From the NCBI GenBank assembly GCA_001824455.1, contig MHXL01000095.1, positions 474 through 9,992 of the forward strand: 9,519 nucleotides of DNA, given 5' to 3'. This document shows, in pieces, positions 6,214 to 9,519 of the stretch. The notes beneath the pieces are model-generated. The model was not told the origin of the DNA, did not search any database, and worked only from the letters and a program-made list of their open reading frames with translations. Within the stretch, counting starts at the first letter, position 1. Each line of letters starts with the position of its first letter. The stretch is from Desulfuromonadaceae bacterium GWB2_53_15. Lineage in GTDB: Bacteria; Desulfobacterota; Desulfuromonadia; Geobacterales; Pseudopelobacteraceae. The position numbers and the translations under genes are program-made.

Positions 6214-7527
6214 ATGAAATTGATTCCTGATTCACAACTGTATCAGAAGCTTGAGAAATGGCTGGAGGCGTTACTCATGACCGCCGGGGTTCTAGCCATG
6301 GGCTATTATTTTAATCGGAGTGATCCGTTTTTAGTCCATGGCAGTTTTCCCTGGATCTGGTTTGCGCCACTGTTGATAGCCTTACGCTACGGCATTGCTC
6401 CTGGGATGGTCACTGTAATCTCCATTTGCCTGACATACCTGGCGATGCTGAAACTGGGGATGCTGACAGGTGATTTTCCGACTACGTATATGCTGGGTGG
6501 GGTGCTGATAACCTTGATCTGCGGGCAGTTCAGCACACTCTGGGATCAACGCCTGCGCAGGGCGAATCAATTGAGCAGTCATGCCGGCGAACGTTTCGAA
6601 CAGCTTTCCAGGGCCTATTTCATGGTGCGTCTCTCCCATGACCGCCTGGAGCAGAATCTGATCAGCCGCCCGGTAACCCTCAGGGATGCCATGATGGATC
6701 TTAGGATGCTGCTGGCGGTCCGTGGCGGTGAACTGGATAAAGAGACGGGAACTGCGCTGATCTCAATCCTGGTCCATTACTGCAGCTTGGAAAGCGCTTC
6801 GCTCTATCCCTGCGACCAGGGTGTTCCGCAGGATAAACCGTTGGCCTCGTGTGGCCGCGGCGCTCCGTTGCATCAGGATGACCTGCTGCTGCGCTCTGTG
6901 CTGGAGAAAGGCACGACCGCCTATCAATCGGTAGATCGGATCTCGACCGGGGAGCGCAGCACATATCTGGTGGCCGCCCCACTTTATACCAGTACGGGGA
7001 ATATGCGGGCAGTCCTGTTGATCAGTGAGATGCCGTTTTTGTCCCTGCATCGTGAGACACTTCAGATCCTGGGAGTCCTGTTGGCATATGTCGCCGACCA
7101 TGCCGAAGCCGCCGTCACCGCACGCTCCATTCTGACCATTTATCCGGATTGTCCGCTCATGTTTGCATGTGAACTGATCAAGATGATCCGTCTCAGACGA
7201 GATCTCGATGTCAGTTCGTCTCTGGTGATTGTAAATATCAGTCCTACCCCGCGATTGGAGCAGCTTTGCCTGGCTCTTGAGCGTCAGCAGAGAGGACTTG
7301 ACCATACCTGGCGGCGTAATCTCGGTTGGGGGGTGCAATTTGTGACGCTGATGCCATTTTCCGGCATGGCGGCGGTGGAGGGCTACCTGGCCAGGTTTGA
7401 TTCCATGTTGCTGAAACAATTCGGAATATCGGCAGGCAGCGAGGGGATATCTACCAATTCTTATCAGGTCGGGAGCAACGAGCCGTTTGAGCAACTGGCC
7501 GAGCTTCTTACAACGGATTGGTCATGA
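6214..7527 (+). CDS. pelD: PelD, inner-membrane c-di-GMP receptor of Pel synthesis
   Basis: A 437-aa protein (P. aeruginosa PelD: 455). Four hydrophobic segments (about residues 17-33, 45-60, 62-83, 90-108) form the membrane part. A helical linker follows (about 110-150, RRANQLSSHAGERFEQLSRAYF), then a GAF domain (about 165-300) and a degenerate GGDEF domain to the end. No GGDEF catalytic signature is present, so it should not make c-di-GMP. The inhibitory-site motif RxxD is intact as RGLD, Arg360 and Asp363. The second contact pair appears as YLAR, Tyr391 and Arg394. These correspond in order and spacing to R367, D370, Y399 and R402 of P. aeruginosa PelD, so c-di-GMP binding is very likely retained. 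By family knowledge PelD, PelE, PelF and PelG form the synthase complex, and c-di-GMP binding activates polymerisation. The start is preceded by GGGAG about 12 nt upstream, a long spacing. The stop overlaps the pelE start (ATGA). Confidence 0.95.
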   Translation: MKLIPDSQLYQKLEKWLEALLMTAGVLAMGYYFNRSDPFLVHGSFPWIWFAPLLIALRYGIAPGMVTVISICLTYLAMLKLGMLTGDFPTTYMLGGVLITLICGQFSTLWDQRLRRANQLSSHAGERFEQLSRAYFMVRLSHDRLEQNLISRPVTLRDAMMDLRMLLAVRGGELDKETGTALISILVHYCSLESASLYPCDQGVPQDKPLASCGRGAPLHQDDLLLRSVLEKGTTAYQSVDRISTGERSTYLVAAPLYTSTGNMRAVLLISEMPFLSLHRETLQILGVLLAYVADHAEAAVTARSILTIYPDCPLMFACELIKMIRLRRDLDVSSSLVIVNISPTPRLEQLCLALERQQRGLDHTWRRNLGWGVQFVTLMPFSGMAAVEGYLARFDSMLLKQFGISAGSEGISTNSYQVGSNEPFEQLAELLTTDWS

Positions 7528-8519
7528 CCTGGTTAAAGCTCATAGGGTATTCACTGCTTGGTGAATTTTCCGCCGTCCTGGCGCTTCTGGGGCCACAATC
7601 GGCCTCATTGCGGCTGTCCCTGTTTCTGTCAGCCCATATCCTGGCCTGCGTTGTCCTTGCCATGCTTATGACAGCTGCCTTTCCAAAGAGTTATGTTGTC
7701 AAACGCCGTACCATCTTTGGTTTTTTTTTCGGGATCGGTTTTTTTATACCGATTCTTGGGATCATTGGCTTGCTCATGGGGCTGTTCTATTTCAGATTTT
7801 TCTTGAAAGAAGGCAACCGTACCGAGTTTTCTACCGTATCCTTGCCGCCATTCATGACCGAGGGGAGTGAAACCGGGCCAGGGATGGGGGAGGGTGGAGC
7901 CTGGTCACGGCTCAAAGCGTCCGATGTTCCTCGACAGTTGCGCCTGAAAGCACTGTTGGCGGTCAGTGCAAGTTCCGGTCAGAATGCCAGCCGCCTGCTG
8001 CAGTTGGCCACAGGGGACAGCGACGACGAGATCCGATTGTTGGCATTTAACCTTTATGATCGGCGAGAAAAAGTGATCAGCAATTCTATCTCCCAAACAC
8101 TGCAGGCCTTGCGCGAAGCAGTTAATCCGCTCAAGCGCCGCGACCTGTGCCGTGTCTTGGCCTTTTCCTATTGGGAGGTGGTTTATAATGACCTGGCCAG
8201 GGATGAATTGGCTGTTTTTTTTGTGCGCCAATCACTTGAATATGCCCGTCAGGCCGTGGAGTTGGGTGGGGGAAGTGACCCGGCACTATTGGTTTTGATG
8301 GGGCGATTATATCTGAAACAGGGGGATGTCGAGCGTGCCGGGGAGGCCATCCGGACGGCGCTGGAGCATGGGGTTCACCGTGATCGGGTTATTCCCTATC
8401 TGGCGGAATTAGCCTACCGCCGCCGTGATTTTGAAGAGCTGAAGCAATATTTTCAAAGCGATCCGCTGTTGCGCCATAAGCCGGGCATCGGTCCTGTAGT
8501 CCAGTTCTGGATGGGTTGA
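7524..8519 (+). CDS. pelE: PelE, inner-membrane TPR protein of the Pel synthase complex
   Basis: A 331-aa protein (P. aeruginosa PelE: 329). I chose the ATG at 7524, whose ATGA overlap with the pelD stop suggests coupled translation; an in-frame TTG two codons upstream (7518) is less likely. Hydrophobic stretches at about residues 4-24, 31-52 and 63-92 (rich in Phe, Gly and Ile) make the membrane portion. The cytoplasmic part is all helical: a repeat-like section around 130-180 (RLKALLAVSASSGQNASRLLQL, DDEIRLLAFNLYDRR) and TPR-like units around 230-325 (LVLMGRLYLKQGDVERAGEAIRTALEHG, LAELAYRRRDFEELKQYF). In P. aeruginosa PelE bridges PelD and PelG and recruits PelF. The coding sequence contains T9 (7721-7729), T7 (7739-7745) and T8 (8215-8222) tracts, unusual for a gene of this composition. 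pelF starts 2 nt after the stop. Confidence 0.9.
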   Translation: MTWLKLIGYSLLGEFSAVLALLGPQSASLRLSLFLSAHILACVVLAMLMTAAFPKSYVVKRRTIFGFFFGIGFFIPILGIIGLLMGLFYFRFFLKEGNRTEFSTVSLPPFMTEGSETGPGMGEGGAWSRLKASDVPRQLRLKALLAVSASSGQNASRLLQLATGDSDDEIRLLAFNLYDRREKVISNSISQTLQALREAVNPLKRRDLCRVLAFSYWEVVYNDLARDELAVFFVRQSLEYARQAVELGGGSDPALLVLMGRLYLKQGDVERAGEAIRTALEHGVHRDRVIPYLAELAYRRRDFEELKQYFQSDPLLRHKPGIGPVVQFWMG

Positions 8520-8521
8520 TA

Positions 8522-9519
8522 ATGAGTCACAACTTTCCCAAATCCGACCAGGTCGATATCATGCTGCTTTTGGAAGGGACTTTTCCTTATGTCAGCGGTG
8601 GCGTATCTAGCTGGGTAAATCAGATTATCCGCGGTTTTCCTGACTATCGCTTCGGCGCAATCTTTCTGGGAAGCCATCGTGATGATTATTCCGGAATGAA
8701 GTACGAACTGCCGGCGAACCTTGTTCACCTTGAAGCGGTCTATCTCCATGACCCGCATGAAAAGCCGGAAATTGAAGCGCATGATGGCAACAGTTCGGCG
8801 TTCGAGGTGATCGGCAGGCTTCACGACTGGTTTATGGCGCCAGACCCGGATCGACTCGAAAATGCATTCAAGGACATCAATTTCTACCTGGACCCCGCTT
8901 CGGGGGTAGATTACCGTCAGTTCCTGCATAGCCGGCGCTCCTGGAACCATATTACCAGGATGTACCAGGAACGCTGCAGCGATCCGTCTTTTGTGGATTA
9001 CTTCTGGACTGCCAGGAACATGCACGCCCCAATCTGGATTCTGGCCGGTATCGCCGGCCGGTTGATACCGGCACGGGTCTATCACACGGTCTCCACCGGA
9101 TATGCCGGCTTTCTGGGTGCGCTGTTGCACTACCACACCGGTCGGCCCTTGATCCTGAGTGAGCACGGCATCTATACCAAAGAGCGGCGGATCGATATAT
9201 TCAATAGCGACTGGATCCAGGACAATCGCAATGCCCTGCAGAAGGATCCGACCGAGATCAGTTACTTTCGCGACCTGTGGATACGCTTTTTTGAAACCTT
9301 GGGGCGTTTTTGCTACGGCAGTTCCGGTACTATCGTTTCACTTTTTGAAGGAGCCCGCCTGCGGCAGATTGCCGATGGAGCGCCGGCTGAGCATACCGGT
9401 GTCATTCCCAACGGGATTGATGTTGACCGCTACGCGCCGCTCCGTCAAACACGTCCGGAGATCATACCGCAAGTCCTGACGCTGTTGGGCCGGGTTGTGC
9501 CGATCAAGGATATCAAAAA
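8522..9519 (+). CDS. pelF: PelF, cytoplasmic GT4-type glycosyltransferase of Pel synthesis (3' partial)
   Basis: An open frame from the ATG at 8522 to the right edge gives 332 residues of a protein that is about 507 aa in P. aeruginosa. The N-terminal domain opens with a beta-strand and glycine-rich loop, MLLLEGTFPYVSGGVSSWV (residues 14-32), characteristic of PelF. EHGIYTKERRID follows at 214-225. The second Rossmann domain starts near IPNGIDVDRYAP (Asn297 to Asp300), and the window ends in LTLLGRVVPIKDIK. The C-terminal E-x7-E motif expected of GT4 enzymes would lie beyond the edge, so catalytic completeness cannot be judged. By family knowledge PelF is soluble, uses a UDP-sugar and polymerises Pel while associated with PelD, PelE and PelG. 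It lies 2 nt after pelE, with no clear ribosome binding site beyond a weak GGATGGG, so it is probably translated by re-initiation. Confidence 0.95.
   Translation, partial: MSHNFPKSDQVDIMLLLEGTFPYVSGGVSSWVNQIIRGFPDYRFGAIFLGSHRDDYSGMKYELPANLVHLEAVYLHDPHEKPEIEAHDGNSSAFEVIGRLHDWFMAPDPDRLENAFKDINFYLDPASGVDYRQFLHSRRSWNHITRMYQERCSDPSFVDYFWTARNMHAPIWILAGIAGRLIPARVYHTVSTGYAGFLGALLHYHTGRPLILSEHGIYTKERRIDIFNSDWIQDNRNALQKDPTEISYFRDLWIRFFETLGRFCYGSSGTIVSLFEGARLRQIADGAPAEHTGVIPNGIDVDRYAPLRQTRPEIIPQVLTLLGRVVPIKDIK

Noticed and set aside
6763..7494. Antisense open frame (243 aa) opposite pelD
   Set aside because: It lies opposite the GAF/GGDEF region with its conserved residues; no motif or membrane pattern, and no room for an independent gene.
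9044..9072. 9-bp perfect inverted repeat (GCCGGTATC / GATACCGGC) in pelF
   Set aside because: A match of this length with an 11-nt loop is expected about once by chance in a window this size, and it lies in conserved coding sequence.
8453..9166. Antisense open frame (237 aa) opposite pelE/pelF
   Set aside because: It spans the junction of two recognised genes on the other strand and has no recognisable domain.
9159..9479. Same-strand open frame (106 aa) inside pelF
   Set aside because: It is out of frame with the conserved PelF glycosyltransferase sequence and its translation has no recognisable features.
1..9519. Search for tRNA, rRNA, CRISPR array, phage or toxin-antitoxin genes
   Set aside because: None seen; the window is filled by the polysaccharide operon apart from the 179-nt gap.

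Overview
The window is most of a Pel exopolysaccharide (biofilm matrix) operon, all on the + strand. It runs from inside pelA (5' end outside the window) to inside pelF (3' end outside). The order is pelA – N-terminal PelB-like TPR gene – pelB (TPR plus outer-membrane barrel) – pelC – pelD – pelE – pelF, the order of the Pseudomonas aeruginosa pelABCDEFG operon. pelG would be expected next. The host is a Gram-negative, diderm bacterium: there is an outer-membrane lipoprotein (PelC) and a C-terminal beta-barrel exporter. Base composition is moderately GC-rich. I cannot fix the phylum; a proteobacterial or Geobacter-like desulfuromonad host would fit.

Layout: 2-1777 is the PelA C-terminal two thirds, with its polysaccharide deacetylase domain. 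1752-2669 is an inner-membrane-anchored TPR protein. 2666-5485 is a secreted TPR plus beta-barrel protein. 5486-5664 is the only real intergenic gap and is largely filled by a palindromic, REP/BIME-like repeat. 5665-6195 is PelC, 6214-7527 PelD, 7524-8519 PelE and 8522-9519 the start of the PelF glycosyltransferase. Coding is almost continuous; three junctions overlap (26, 4 and 4 nt) and pelE/pelF are 2 nt apart, so this is one translationally coupled transcription unit, broken only by the repeat.

Working model from the known Pel system: PelF polymerises the amino-sugar chain in the cytoplasm. PelD, PelE and PelG form the inner-membrane complex, with PelD the c-di-GMP receptor that switches synthesis on. 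PelA deacetylates (and, through its missing N-terminal domain, hydrolyses) the polymer in the periplasm. PelB and PelC guide it through the outer membrane. Catalytic residues of PelA and the c-di-GMP contact residues of PelD are all visible, so the system looks functional.

I do not see a new class of system. The points that depart from the textbook operon are: (1) PelB is encoded as two proteins, an inner-membrane TPR piece and a separately exported TPR-barrel piece with its own signal peptide; (2) a head-to-head palindromic element with covarying hairpins sits between pelB and pelC; (3) homopolymer tracts (G8 at the TPR/barrel junction of pelB; T9, T7 and T8 in pelE) could make the locus slippage-prone; (4) an 11-bp perfect hairpin lies inside the barrel coding region.
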